Below are positions 44,513-53,627 of a stretch of 64,000 nucleotides of DNA, in pieces. The translations under genes were made by a program, and so were the position numbers. The notes under the pieces are model-generated. The model made no database searches. It was not told the DNA's origin and was given only the letters and a program-made list of their open reading frames with translations. Origin of the DNA: JAPORK01 sp026710285. Lineage in GTDB: Bacteria > Pseudomonadota > Gammaproteobacteria > Pseudomonadales > Endozoicomonadaceae. The stretch's first letter is position 1. Each line of letters opens with the position of its first letter. The stretch is from NCBI GenBank assembly GCA_965201045.1, contig OZ241746.1, positions 4,402,001 to 4,466,000 on the forward strand. The letters are read 5' to 3'.

Positions 44513-46696
44513 ATGAAGACTCAAATATTTAAAAAGCGTAATTGCATAAACTTGCTTACCTGTGCATCATTACTTTTTTGTGTTTTTTCGGATAGTTATG
44601 CAAAAACTGCGGAAAACGTATTAACAGAAGATACCGTTTCTGCTATTCAAAAAAATAATGTTTCCCCTGAAAAAATTGCATCAGGGCAAAATGTATCAAA
44701 CACACTAAAAACGGTCACTGACACCGAAGCAAAACCATTAGCTGTGGCTGATAGCAGAACGCTGCAAAGCAGCAATAACAATCAGCCTGAGGTGATCAGA
44801 CCGGGTGAAAAGCCGGTCAAACAGGATCAAACCCAACTCCGTCGCTGGTCCATTAATCAGCAAAATACTGATTTACGGCAGTTTATTGCTCAGGTCGCCA
44901 CCATTACCGGAGATACATTTATCCTGGACCCAAAATTAAAAGGTGTGGGAAATATCAACATTATCTCGTCTAAACCAATGACGAAAGACGAGATTTACGA
45001 GATTTTTCTGCAGGTATTAAATACCAATTCTTTTGCTGTTGTACCCAAAGGAGAAGGCATTAAAAATATTGTCACTCATGCATCAGCTAAAGTTGCAGGT
45101 GCTGATTTCTCAAAAGACAAACCATCAGATGCTACAGTGGTCACCCAGGTACTTGGCTTTAGCAATATCAAAGCGATAGAAGCCGTTCCTATTCTCAGAC
45201 CACTTATTTCTCCTGCCGGACATGTTGCGGCCTCATCAACAGTTAACTCTTTGGTTATCAGTGATTTAAAAGATAATGTAGACAGGTGTGTCACCACTGC
45301 TCAAAAACTGGACAGCATTAATGATAATGACTACGAAGTTATTCCTTTAAAGCATGCCTGGGTAAATGAAATTGTACGTATTATCCAGGAAACATCCGGC
45401 AATAGCAGGCTTTCTTTATCTCAGGACTTTCAAATTATTGCAGACGAACGGGGTAACCGACTCATCCTTAAAGGTAATGAGCGAAAGTGTGCCAAAGTAA
45501 GAAAGCTGGTAGAAACACTGGATCAGGAAGGTGTTCATCGATCCTCTACACGTGTGGTTTTTTTACATCATGCTGATGCTAAAAATCTGGCTACCATCCT
45601 GACTGAAGCATCACAAAAACTGCCTCAGCAAGCTAGTCAACCTGCTCATGGTGCAAACAGATTACCTGGCACTAATTCGGCTACTTCATCATCTAAATTA
45701 GCTGATAATGTCTACATTAAAGCCGATGAAACCACTAATTCACTGGTTATGATCGCTGATCATAATACACTGAAAGATCTGGAAATGTTAATTAAACAAC
45801 TTGATGTAAGACGTGCTCAGATATTAATTGAAGCCGCCGTTGTTGAAGTTTCCGGTGATTTATCAGAAAGCTTAGGATTACAATGGGGAATTGATGGCAG
45901 AAAAACTTCTATCGGAAATCAGGCTCGTTCAGGAACGATTACACCAGGTACAACACCTAATAGTGGAGTAACCGGCAGTTTTCTTGGAAACAACAACATT
46001 TCACTGGGCAGCATTGCGCTGCGTAATGCTAACTTCGGCGTGCTGATCAATGCGTTAACCACAACAACTAATGCTAATCTACTCTCAACCCCCAGCTTAT
46101 TAACGCTGGACAATGAAGAAGCAGAACTGAGTATTGGTCAGGAAGTTCCTTTCAAAACAGGTTCTTATGCAACTAATAATTCAGGATCAGGCGGTAATAA
46201 TCCTTTCACAACAACAGAGCGTAAACCAGTAGGATTAACACTTAAGGTAACGCCTCATGTTGGTGACAGCAATACTATGCGTCTGGAAATAGAGCAGGAA
46301 ATATCAAAACTCATTCCCAACAGCGTCAATACACTTGGTACATCTGATGTAGTAACTGACAAACGCAGACTCAAAGCAACCGTTATTGCAGATAATACGC
46401 AAACAATCGTGATGGCCGGATTACTCCAGGATGACGTTAAAACAGTCTATTCAAAAGTTCCTTTCTTAGGCAACATTCCTGTCTTGGGTAAATTGCTTTT
46501 CCGCAACAAATCAGACACCAGAGAAAAGAAAAACCTTATGCTGTTTATAAGACCAACTATCATGAGAAATGCAAGTTCAGTTGAAAACATTACCAGAGAT
46601 AAATATAACTCACTGCGAGTTATTCGTTCTATACAATCAAAGTTACCTACAACGGTGGATGAATTATTTCAACCAAAAACCACGGCTAATATGTAA
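44513..46696 (+). CDS. gspD: Type II secretion outer-membrane secretin GspD
   Basis: 727 aa. Signal peptide (hydrophobic LLTCASLLFCVFSDSYA), then a linker of about 80 residues, N0 domain (NTDLRQFIAQVATITGDTFI), N1-N3 domains, and the secretin core with LLSTPSLLTLDNEEAELSIG, VGLTLKVTPHV and the late VPFLGNIPVLGKLLF. It forms the outer-membrane channel. The linker between signal peptide and N0 is longer than in most GspD and Thr/Asn/Gln-rich. No lipobox, so targeting by a pilotin is uncertain. Confidence 0.95.
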   Translation: MKTQIFKKRNCINLLTCASLLFCVFSDSYAKTAENVLTEDTVSAIQKNNVSPEKIASGQNVSNTLKTVTDTEAKPLAVADSRTLQSSNNNQPEVIRPGEKPVKQDQTQLRRWSINQQNTDLRQFIAQVATITGDTFILDPKLKGVGNINIISSKPMTKDEIYEIFLQVLNTNSFAVVPKGEGIKNIVTHASAKVAGADFSKDKPSDATVVTQVLGFSNIKAIEAVPILRPLISPAGHVAASSTVNSLVISDLKDNVDRCVTTAQKLDSINDNDYEVIPLKHAWVNEIVRIIQETSGNSRLSLSQDFQIIADERGNRLILKGNERKCAKVRKLVETLDQEGVHRSSTRVVFLHHADAKNLATILTEASQKLPQQASQPAHGANRLPGTNSATSSSKLADNVYIKADETTNSLVMIADHNTLKDLEMLIKQLDVRRAQILIEAAVVEVSGDLSESLGLQWGIDGRKTSIGNQARSGTITPGTTPNSGVTGSFLGNNNISLGSIALRNANFGVLINALTTTTNANLLSTPSLLTLDNEEAELSIGQEVPFKTGSYATNNSGSGGNNPFTTTERKPVGLTLKVTPHVGDSNTMRLEIEQEISKLIPNSVNTLGTSDVVTDKRRLKATVIADNTQTIVMAGLLQDDVKTVYSKVPFLGNIPVLGKLLFRNKSDTREKKNLMLFIRPTIMRNASSVENITRDKYNSLRVIRSIQSKLPTTVDELFQPKTTANM

Positions 46697-46730
46697 AAGC
46701 AATACAGATAAATCCCTTACATCTTAACGA

Positions 46731-46765
46731 TTTAACCCCTGCACCTCTGTGGTGCAGAGGTTAAA
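46731..46765. terminator. Hairpin after gspD, possible bidirectional terminator
   Basis: Inverted repeat TTTAACCCCTGCAC / GTGCAGAGGTTAAA (13 of 14 pairs) with a 7-base loop, between the convergent gspD and F-box genes. There is no long T-run on either side, so termination efficiency is uncertain. Confidence 0.55.
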
Positions 46766-46810
46766 TCTGGCTGCCGCTGCAAAAAAAAACAGCAACCTCA
46801 CGATTTCTGT

Positions 46811-48850
46811 TTACTCTCTGAAAAGCAATTTATGATCATACAAGTCAATATCACAATGCTTGCCAGGACTTTTATCAACCAATGAAATTGTTCCATCATG
46901 CTGTTGCTCAATACACAACAATTGAATTATACTGTCCTCTCCATTCTTTCTAAAGACGATAATAGCATCAGAAGATAGTATGGTCAGTCCACGAATTACT
47001 CTACCCCAGTGTTGAGCGGTGGCAATCACATTGCATTGACCCTGTTCATTTTCTGTCAAAAGAATTATTGAATTATCCGCAAGACTCATCACAATTAAAG
47101 GCTTACCCTCCAATTGTGCCATAAATCCACAAAGTATACCGGCAGATATTGGATGCTGTATTTCATGAATATCAGAAACCGTTTGAAAATTCTCAATGGT
47201 AGGAAAATCGGAGAGAATAAAACTTTTGAAAAACTGTAAAAATGAGTTAAAAACAGAATGGGACGAAGTACTTTCACTCAGATTTTCCTGCTCCTCAAAA
47301 CTTTCAGATAATTTCTCAGAAGCTTTCAATAAACAACTATGTTTAACTTTAAACAACTTCAATACATCTCTGGAAACGTCAACAGGGTTTTGTGCAGCTG
47401 AATTATTAGCAGCATCCTCTGTTACAGCATTAACTGCAATATAATCACCAAAACAATATTTGCAACACATACCGATAGTATTCTCTGGTAATGATATTCT
47501 TTTCACTTTTCTGTTTTCCCAGTCGGTTGATATTGCTACTTTTTTATCTACAGTAAACATTTTATGATCTGTGTACATTAATATTTTGTTCTGATCAATA
47601 CAGAAACAATTTAGTATATATTGCAGATATAAAGGTTGTGAACTAGTGCAAACAAAGTGATCTTGTGTATAATTCCATTGCCATATTGCCCACCCACTTC
47701 TTCCCGGAGTTTCATTCAGCGCTAAAAAATAGTTTTCATTTACCGGTAAAATCTTTTTAAGTGTTATGCCGGTATATGCCAGAGGATAAGTTATATCCAT
47801 ATTTAACTGCTTTTTTTCAGAACACCATGACGCAATAATAACAGAGTCCACTGTAAATAAAGCAACTTGATTACTTTCTGTTTTCATTATGCTTGTTATT
47901 GGTTTATTTGTAACTGAATTGATTTGAGATAGTGTCAATTCACCAGATTTTTCACTGACATAATATAAATTATGTGAAATTTGACTTAACAGTAATATGC
48001 CAGAACCAGGCAAACAAATACTGTTTTCCTCATTAATTGATAATGTTTCCTGTTTATATAAAATATTTTTGCTCTGTTGAACCATGTAAGAAAAATGTGT
48101 TAATGTTTTCTTAACCTGCTGTTCGTAAAGCGCTGTTTTTTTCTGCTGAAGTGCTTCTTTTACAAGCGGTTCATTCCAGATCTCATTTGCAACAGGTATA
48201 TGCATAACCTCATGAAGTTCTCCCTGTGGACCAAATGTTGTGTGAACACCAGATACCAGTTCAATTGAAAAATTATGATTAATCTTCAATGAAAATGTTA
48301 ATTTTTCATAACTACAAGCACCTTTCTTGAATTTCACGGTTTCTATATCAGTAAAACAGAAATCTTTAAAAGACAAACCGGCTTTTGCGAACATTGTTGC
48401 AGCGATTGTCAGCGGAGTTTTCGCTCTGAAATCAGCTTCTTCTGCTGACATTTTATATCTTTTAATAAACCGGTCTCGCCAAAACTGAAGATTTCCGTAA
48501 TACTTTTTACCTGTCTTTTCACAAATTGCTGTTCTTTTATAAGATTCACCGAACGTACTGATAAATAATGGATGACCATAACGACAGGATTTAATTATAC
48601 GGGGTGATAGATTGCAAATGTTTCTGAATTTAACACAGCTTGCTGATACATTCCATACAGCAGAGGCAGGAAGATATGAGAAAATTTGTAACCATATTTC
48701 ATCCGGTAAACGAACCATCTGTTTTGTCAGTTCTGAACAGACAACTACCTCATGACTTTCAAATCGGGCTCTGTTATTTTCAGTGACTGAATCTGCTGGT
48801 TTAACAGCAAAATCAGCTGCTTGTTCTCTTGTCGATGTTACCGCTTCCAT
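46811..48850 (-). CDS. F-box domain protein with beta-propeller-like C-terminal part
   Basis: 679 aa without signal peptide. Residues 46-85 are an F-box: VRLPDEIWLQIFSYLPASAV then CVKFRNICN, matching LPxEIxxxIFxYLxxxxLxxxxxVCxxF. In eukaryotes the F-box binds Skp1 and so docks a substrate on the SCF ubiquitin ligase. The rest (about 250-670) is rich in short beta-strand patterns with repeated motifs of seven-bladed type (SQISHNLYYVSEKSGELTL, NKILMYTDHKMFTVDK, NSIILLTENEQGQCNVIATA), suggestive of a propeller. The start is the ATG at 48850 with AGAGG upstream; an in-frame upstream ATG at 48976 lacks support. Probable host-directed effector. Confidence 0.8.
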   Translation of the reverse strand: MEAVTSTREQAADFAVKPADSVTENNRARFESHEVVVCSELTKQMVRLPDEIWLQIFSYLPASAVWNVSASCVKFRNICNLSPRIIKSCRYGHPLFISTFGESYKRTAICEKTGKKYYGNLQFWRDRFIKRYKMSAEEADFRAKTPLTIAATMFAKAGLSFKDFCFTDIETVKFKKGACSYEKLTFSLKINHNFSIELVSGVHTTFGPQGELHEVMHIPVANEIWNEPLVKEALQQKKTALYEQQVKKTLTHFSYMVQQSKNILYKQETLSINEENSICLPGSGILLLSQISHNLYYVSEKSGELTLSQINSVTNKPITSIMKTESNQVALFTVDSVIIASWCSEKKQLNMDITYPLAYTGITLKKILPVNENYFLALNETPGRSGWAIWQWNYTQDHFVCTSSQPLYLQYILNCFCIDQNKILMYTDHKMFTVDKKVAISTDWENRKVKRISLPENTIGMCCKYCFGDYIAVNAVTEDAANNSAAQNPVDVSRDVLKLFKVKHSCLLKASEKLSESFEEQENLSESTSSHSVFNSFLQFFKSFILSDFPTIENFQTVSDIHEIQHPISAGILCGFMAQLEGKPLIVMSLADNSIILLTENEQGQCNVIATAQHWGRVIRGLTILSSDAIIVFRKNGEDSIIQLLCIEQQHDGTISLVDKSPGKHCDIDLYDHKLLFRE

Positions 48851-49057
48851 AATAGCCTCTGTAATTATAATCTTTCTGCTATTTTGAATCGTTTTATAGC
48901 GTGAAGTTCTTGAGAAAACGAACCGTCTTGTTTGTAACAACAACAAAATCGACAAAGAGAGGTACGGGTTAGCCAACAGCGCTAAATCAGCCTTTCAGGT
49001 AGTACATACAACCATTTTAAATGTTTGCTTTATTGTCTGCCCTAATGGTAATTATAT

Positions 49058-50218
49058 TTAACCTACAATTTTAACAGGTTGAATATCAGACTGTGCTGCT
49101 TTTTGAAGATAGCGGGTATTGCGTTTAGTTTTATCAGAAACCATGCCCACTAACTGACCACAGGCAGCATCAATATCATCGCCTCTGGTTTTTCTTACTG
49201 TTACGTTAAAGCCAGCATTTAACAGTTGCTTTTGGAAAAAATAAATAGCATTGCCTGAAGGCTTTTCATAGCCGGAATGAGGGAAAGGATTAAATGGAAT
49301 TAAATTAATTTTACAGGGTGTATTTTTTAACAGAGTAATCAGTTGCTGTGCATGCAATAACTGATCATTAACGCCTTTGATCAACGTGTATTCAATGGTA
49401 ACAACACGTTTTTTATCAGGAAGACTACTCATATAGCAATGGACAGCATCTAACAGTTGTTCCAACGGATATTTACGGTTTATCGGTACCAATGTATTAC
49501 GCAGATCATTCGTAGCCGCATGAAGTGATATTGCCAAAGAAACGTCTGTTCTGCCTGTCATTTTATGTATACCTGGAACAACGCCACTGGTACTTAACGT
49601 AACTCTGCGCTTTGACAGACCATAGGCAAGATCGTCCATCATCAGATCCATGGCAGGCAGAACATTATCGAAGTTCATCAGTGGTTCACCCATTCCCATC
49701 ATCACAATATTGGTGACATAGCGCCGGGATGAATTCTGGTTATTACCATGGGAAAAGGCATGAACCGCATGCCATACCTGACCAATAATCTCTGCTGTTG
49801 TAAGATTAGAGTTAAAACCTTGCTTACCAGTGGAGCAAAAGCTACAGTCAAGAATACAGCCAGCCTGTGATGAGATACACAATGTGCCGCGGTTTTTCTC
49901 AGGAATATAGACCGTCTCAACCAGAGAGCCGCTGGCAACACGAACAATCCATTTTTTAACACCGTCACGCGCCTGATACTCTTTGACAACTTCAGGTAGG
50001 TTAATCGTGGTTATTTCAGATAGTTTTTTACGTAACGCTTTACTAATATCATGCATACATTCAAACGTTGTAACACCCTCATGATGAATCCATTTCATTA
50101 CCTGTCGGGCTCTGAATTTTTTTTCTCCGATGGATTCAAAAAACGTTTCCATTTGAGATCGGTTTAAATTCAGCAGATTTATCTTTTGAGTGTTACTTTT
50201 CACGCAGTTTATAACCAC
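49058..50218 (-). CDS. rlmN: 23S rRNA A2503 / tRNA A37 methyltransferase RlmN
   Basis: 386 aa radical-SAM enzyme. Cluster cysteines C121, C125 and C128 in AGCILDCSFCSTGKQGF; MGMGEPLMNFDNV and LSTSGVVPGI follow. The methyl-carrying C-terminal Cys is in DIDAACGQL. It starts with GTG at 50218 or GTG at 50203; both give the usual N-terminus KINLLNLNRSQME. ndk lies upstream, as in many gammaproteobacteria. Confidence 0.96.
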   Translation of the reverse strand: MVINCVKSNTQKINLLNLNRSQMETFFESIGEKKFRARQVMKWIHHEGVTTFECMHDISKALRKKLSEITTINLPEVVKEYQARDGVKKWIVRVASGSLVETVYIPEKNRGTLCISSQAGCILDCSFCSTGKQGFNSNLTTAEIIGQVWHAVHAFSHGNNQNSSRRYVTNIVMMGMGEPLMNFDNVLPAMDLMMDDLAYGLSKRRVTLSTSGVVPGIHKMTGRTDVSLAISLHAATNDLRNTLVPINRKYPLEQLLDAVHCYMSSLPDKKRVVTIEYTLIKGVNDQLLHAQQLITLLKNTPCKINLIPFNPFPHSGYEKPSGNAIYFFQKQLLNAGFNVTVRKTRGDDIDAACGQLVGMVSDKTKRNTRYLQKAAQSDIQPVKIVG

Positions 50219-50332
50219 TTTACTTACAATCTAAAATATTTCATTCGGATATTATCAATTTTTTGCATTAACAAGCAGTTATGACCAGATCAATCTTGTT
50301 GTTTAGTTAACGCAAAAAATTAAAATATTGTT

Positions 50333-50764
50333 TTATCGTGTACGCGCACAAATTTCTTCTTTATCGAAAAAGTAACTTATTTCGCGTTCTGCTGAAGTAT
50401 TAGAGTCTGAACCATGAACAGCATTTTCATCAATTGTAGATGCAAAATCAGCACGAATTGTACCAGCTATGGCTTCCTGTGGATTGGTTGCTCCCATTAA
50501 ATCACGATGGACAGCAACAGCATCTTCACCTTCGAGCACGGAAACAACGATGGGACCCGAAGTCATAAATTCAATAAGCGGTTCAAAAAAAGGGCGCTCT
50601 TTGTGTTCAGCATAAAAGCCTTCAGCTTCAGCTCTGGATAAATGTTTCATTTTTATGGCAATAATACGCAGACCTGCCACTTCAAATCGCTGATAAATAG
50701 CACCAATATGATTATTAGCTACGGCATCAGGTTTAATAATAGATAATGTCATTTCTTTAGACAT
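50333..50764 (-). CDS. ndk: Nucleoside diphosphate kinase
   Basis: 143 aa, full length. It moves the gamma phosphate from NTPs to NDPs through phospho-His117 in DENAVHGSDS. Other landmarks: TLSIIKPDAVANNHIG at the N-terminus and GATNPQEAIAGTIRADF. It lies 114 bases upstream of rlmN on the same strand. Confidence 0.97.
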   Translation of the reverse strand: MSKEMTLSIIKPDAVANNHIGAIYQRFEVAGLRIIAIKMKHLSRAEAEGFYAEHKERPFFEPLIEFMTSGPIVVSVLEGEDAVAVHRDLMGATNPQEAIAGTIRADFASTIDENAVHGSDSNTSAEREISYFFDKEEICARTR

Positions 50765-50991
50765 AAATTTTCCTTAATTTCAGTATATTTACAAATAAAA
50801 AAGTTCAGATGATTTTATAAGCGATTAATCTATAAAATGAATATTTCCATGAATATAAATTAACAACCTTTATAAATCAATATTTCAGATGTTTGTCATT
50901 GACAATCTTCAAAAATCTGTACCTGATATTAAAAACAACACAATACCTTTTACTCAGAGTACAACAGCAGACAAGAAGTTTATCGTTATTT

Positions 50992-51435
50992 TCAACATTC
51001 CCAAGGAAACACAATCCATGTAGATTGTTGAAAATCTTTAACATACACATCAGGAAGCGATTTACCAGCCGGTTTAGCATAGAGTGTAGCTATATATGCT
51101 TCAGGTAGTATATTTTTTATCACTCGCAGTGTTTGACCAGTATCAGCCAGGTCATCCACTATAAGCCAGTCTTTACCCTGATCAGCAATATTAGCATTTT
51201 TTACAATAGTGATATCACTTTGAGTACGCCCACTGTAACTGGATAAACAGAGGGTTTCAATATTTGTGATATTTAAATAATAGCCAAGCAGTGCAGCTGG
51301 TGTCATTCCACCGCGAGTAACAGCCACCAAACCTTTCCATGATTTTCCTTTTAACTTTTCAGCTAAAGACTGCGCATCTTGTTTCAATATTTCCCAGGGA
51401 ATAACTACTTCCTGAGGGGTCGTTTTATCTGACAC
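50992..51435 (-). CDS. gpt: Xanthine-guanine phosphoribosyltransferase
   Basis: 147 aa. Purine salvage enzyme using PRPP. VAVTRGGMTPAALLGYYL and the PRPP loop LIVDDLADTGQTL are diagnostic, and YAKPAGKSLPDVYV and TWIVFPWE match the Gpt end. The protein stops at PWEC, about ten residues shorter than the E. coli enzyme, whose tail helps form the active-site edge. It starts with GTG at 51435 after GAAGAG. Confidence 0.92.
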   Translation of the reverse strand: MSDKTTPQEVVIPWEILKQDAQSLAEKLKGKSWKGLVAVTRGGMTPAALLGYYLNITNIETLCLSSYSGRTQSDITIVKNANIADQGKDWLIVDDLADTGQTLRVIKNILPEAYIATLYAKPAGKSLPDVYVKDFQQSTWIVFPWEC

Positions 51436-51962
51436 AATAAATAACTCTTCTATGAACTTTGTTTAAATGCGTAATTCTACCCGGTTTAATTAAAAAATAC
51501 CAGCTTTTTAAAATTTATATGCATTTTACAGGTTGCCAGTAAAAAAATATCTTCCTCCGGGGTGCTATAGCTTTTTAAATACCTGCCATTTTTGTTGATA
51601 CAATCTTTGTTTATTATGAACTGAATTACACAAATATAGAGAAAACAATACAATTACCACTATTATACAGATCTGTTTAACTCAAAATTACCTAATTTTT
51701 TGTATATAAAAATATTGTGATTGATTGATTCCTTTAATAGTACAAAAGTAGTATATTATGAGTTAGCAAAATAAAATCAGTACTATAGTATTTGGTTTGG
51801 TAGATGTAATATTGATTTATATTAATTTTTTCAGTGTAATCAGATTACTTATTTTTATATTTGTAATGGCAGAAGTATGATATGAATGTATTTATTAAAG
51901 AATACCTATAAATATTTTAATCTGTGCTTTTCCACTTAATTAATTCGCATTGGTATAATTAT
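51436..51962. other. Long AT-rich region upstream of the deubiquitinase gene
   Basis: About 525 bases without a coding frame of note. It separates gpt from the divergently transcribed USP-like gene and should contain its promoter; many TATA-like stretches make a single assignment unsafe. Confidence 0.5.
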
Positions 51963-53447
51963 ATGGCTAGCAAAATTAATAACGGACCCAGAAATCTGAT
52001 TAATGAGCCTGTAAACACTCATTCTGTAAAACATATGAAACCAATCAGCAACCATGCTTGCACAATTAAAAGTATATGGCAAAAATTAAAACAACTGATA
52101 AAATCTCTGACTAAATGTATCTCAGCTGCTTTTAGCAATTCATCCGAAACTATAACTCAACAAAAAGATCGGCAAAAAGAGATTGATAACATATTCATTA
52201 GTGTTCGCAATGTAAATGCGACCAAACCTGATACACTTAGTGAAAAAGATAATAATGAAATTAATGAAGAAATCAAAATAAATAGTGTAACAGCACTTGA
52301 GCAAATAGATGTTAACAGAACAGATTTAAAACTTATAGCTCCCCCATTGGAGAACTTCGGTAACACCTGCTTTATAAATACATACATTAGCGGTCTGATG
52401 TATTCACTAAACGAACAGCATATTGAATCACTTGAAAAGCTTACGCCCGATACAATACGGATAAATTCCGCTAAATTCGCACGAACACCTCTGGGTAATC
52501 ACACCATGGAAGTCAGAGATGCTATAGTAGCACTTTGGAAAGCTTCCAGACAGAGACCATCTATTAAAAATGTTATATCTAAACAACGTGATCTGCTATG
52601 CGCTTTAATTCGTTGTGGTAATGCACACAGATCGGGTGATAAGGGCGTTCCTTCTTTCTTTAATACTGCATTTCCTGCAAAAACTGAAAAGGAGCTGGCC
52701 AATCCAGACTTTAAGTTCGATTTTATAAAACAACAGGATTGTGCTGAATTTACTGGACATATGAACACCTTGTTAATGAATAACATATATCCAGAAGAGA
52801 CATTTTTGAGGTATGATACAGTAAAATTCAACCATCAGAAAAAACCATTCAATAGTAAACCGCAGATAACACCATCTTCGCAATTCCTTGAGATGCATGT
52901 ATCTGAACCTAAACCCATAGAAGATCTTATTGAAGAGATGAACACGACAGAGCATCCAAAAGATTTTGATCCTACTGAACACGTGGAGGCGGCAGGAATT
53001 GATTTGTCAAAAGCTGACCTGGGTAATTTGAACCCAACACTAACAACAGAGTTCTTTTTGAGTCCGAATACCCAAACATTCTGTTTATCCTTAAATCTGT
53101 TTCGCTATAACCTAGCAACAGGTGCGGAAAAAATTAATGAAGTGGCAATCCAAGTGCTTGAAAAAAGTAGCTTTGTCCAGAAAATGAAGACACCAGATCA
53201 AAAAACGCATAGCTATAGATTAAACTTTCTTAGATGTCATGTGGGAGAAACCCCAAACTCTGGTCATTACTTTGGTGTACATATTGATGATAACGATAAC
53301 GTTATAATACATGATGACAGCAGAGTCGGTACAATTAAGGATATACTCACATCACAATATTATCATAATCCAAACCGCACTCTAACTAAATATTTAAAAG
53401 CTAGGAATGCAAGCCCATATATGTGGCAGTATAAACGAATAGAGTAA
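51963..53447 (+). CDS. USP-family (peptidase C19) deubiquitinase-like protein
   Basis: 494 aa, no signal peptide. All boxes of ubiquitin-specific proteases are present in order: Cys box ENFGNTCFINTYISGLMYSL (nucleophile Cys136), QQDCAEFTGHMNTLL at about 257-271, the LxLNLFRYN strand, and the His box LRCHVGETPNSGHYFGVHID (His435) ending in NVIIHDDSRV (Asp451/452). The first 120 residues are basic and polar. USPs cut ubiquitin from substrates; bacteria have no ubiquitin, so the target is in the host. The ATG at 51963 (MASKINNG) is preferred to 51924. Confidence 0.9.
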   Translation: MASKINNGPRNLINEPVNTHSVKHMKPISNHACTIKSIWQKLKQLIKSLTKCISAAFSNSSETITQQKDRQKEIDNIFISVRNVNATKPDTLSEKDNNEINEEIKINSVTALEQIDVNRTDLKLIAPPLENFGNTCFINTYISGLMYSLNEQHIESLEKLTPDTIRINSAKFARTPLGNHTMEVRDAIVALWKASRQRPSIKNVISKQRDLLCALIRCGNAHRSGDKGVPSFFNTAFPAKTEKELANPDFKFDFIKQQDCAEFTGHMNTLLMNNIYPEETFLRYDTVKFNHQKKPFNSKPQITPSSQFLEMHVSEPKPIEDLIEEMNTTEHPKDFDPTEHVEAAGIDLSKADLGNLNPTLTTEFFLSPNTQTFCLSLNLFRYNLATGAEKINEVAIQVLEKSSFVQKMKTPDQKTHSYRLNFLRCHVGETPNSGHYFGVHIDDNDNVIIHDDSRVGTIKDILTSQYYHNPNRTLTKYLKARNASPYMWQYKRIE

Positions 53448-53627
53448 ACTACCAGATACTTTTAAATATTTATATTTATTCTGTTTCCGTATTCACATAG
53501 ATTTTGATACAGAAGAAGCAGTTAGCACTGAAAAATTGCAACACCCGTTTTAATTGCAATTTATTTTTTATATATAACAGACATCATTAAACCATGCGTT
53601 ATTAGCATTAATAAGGAGTCAGATAAA

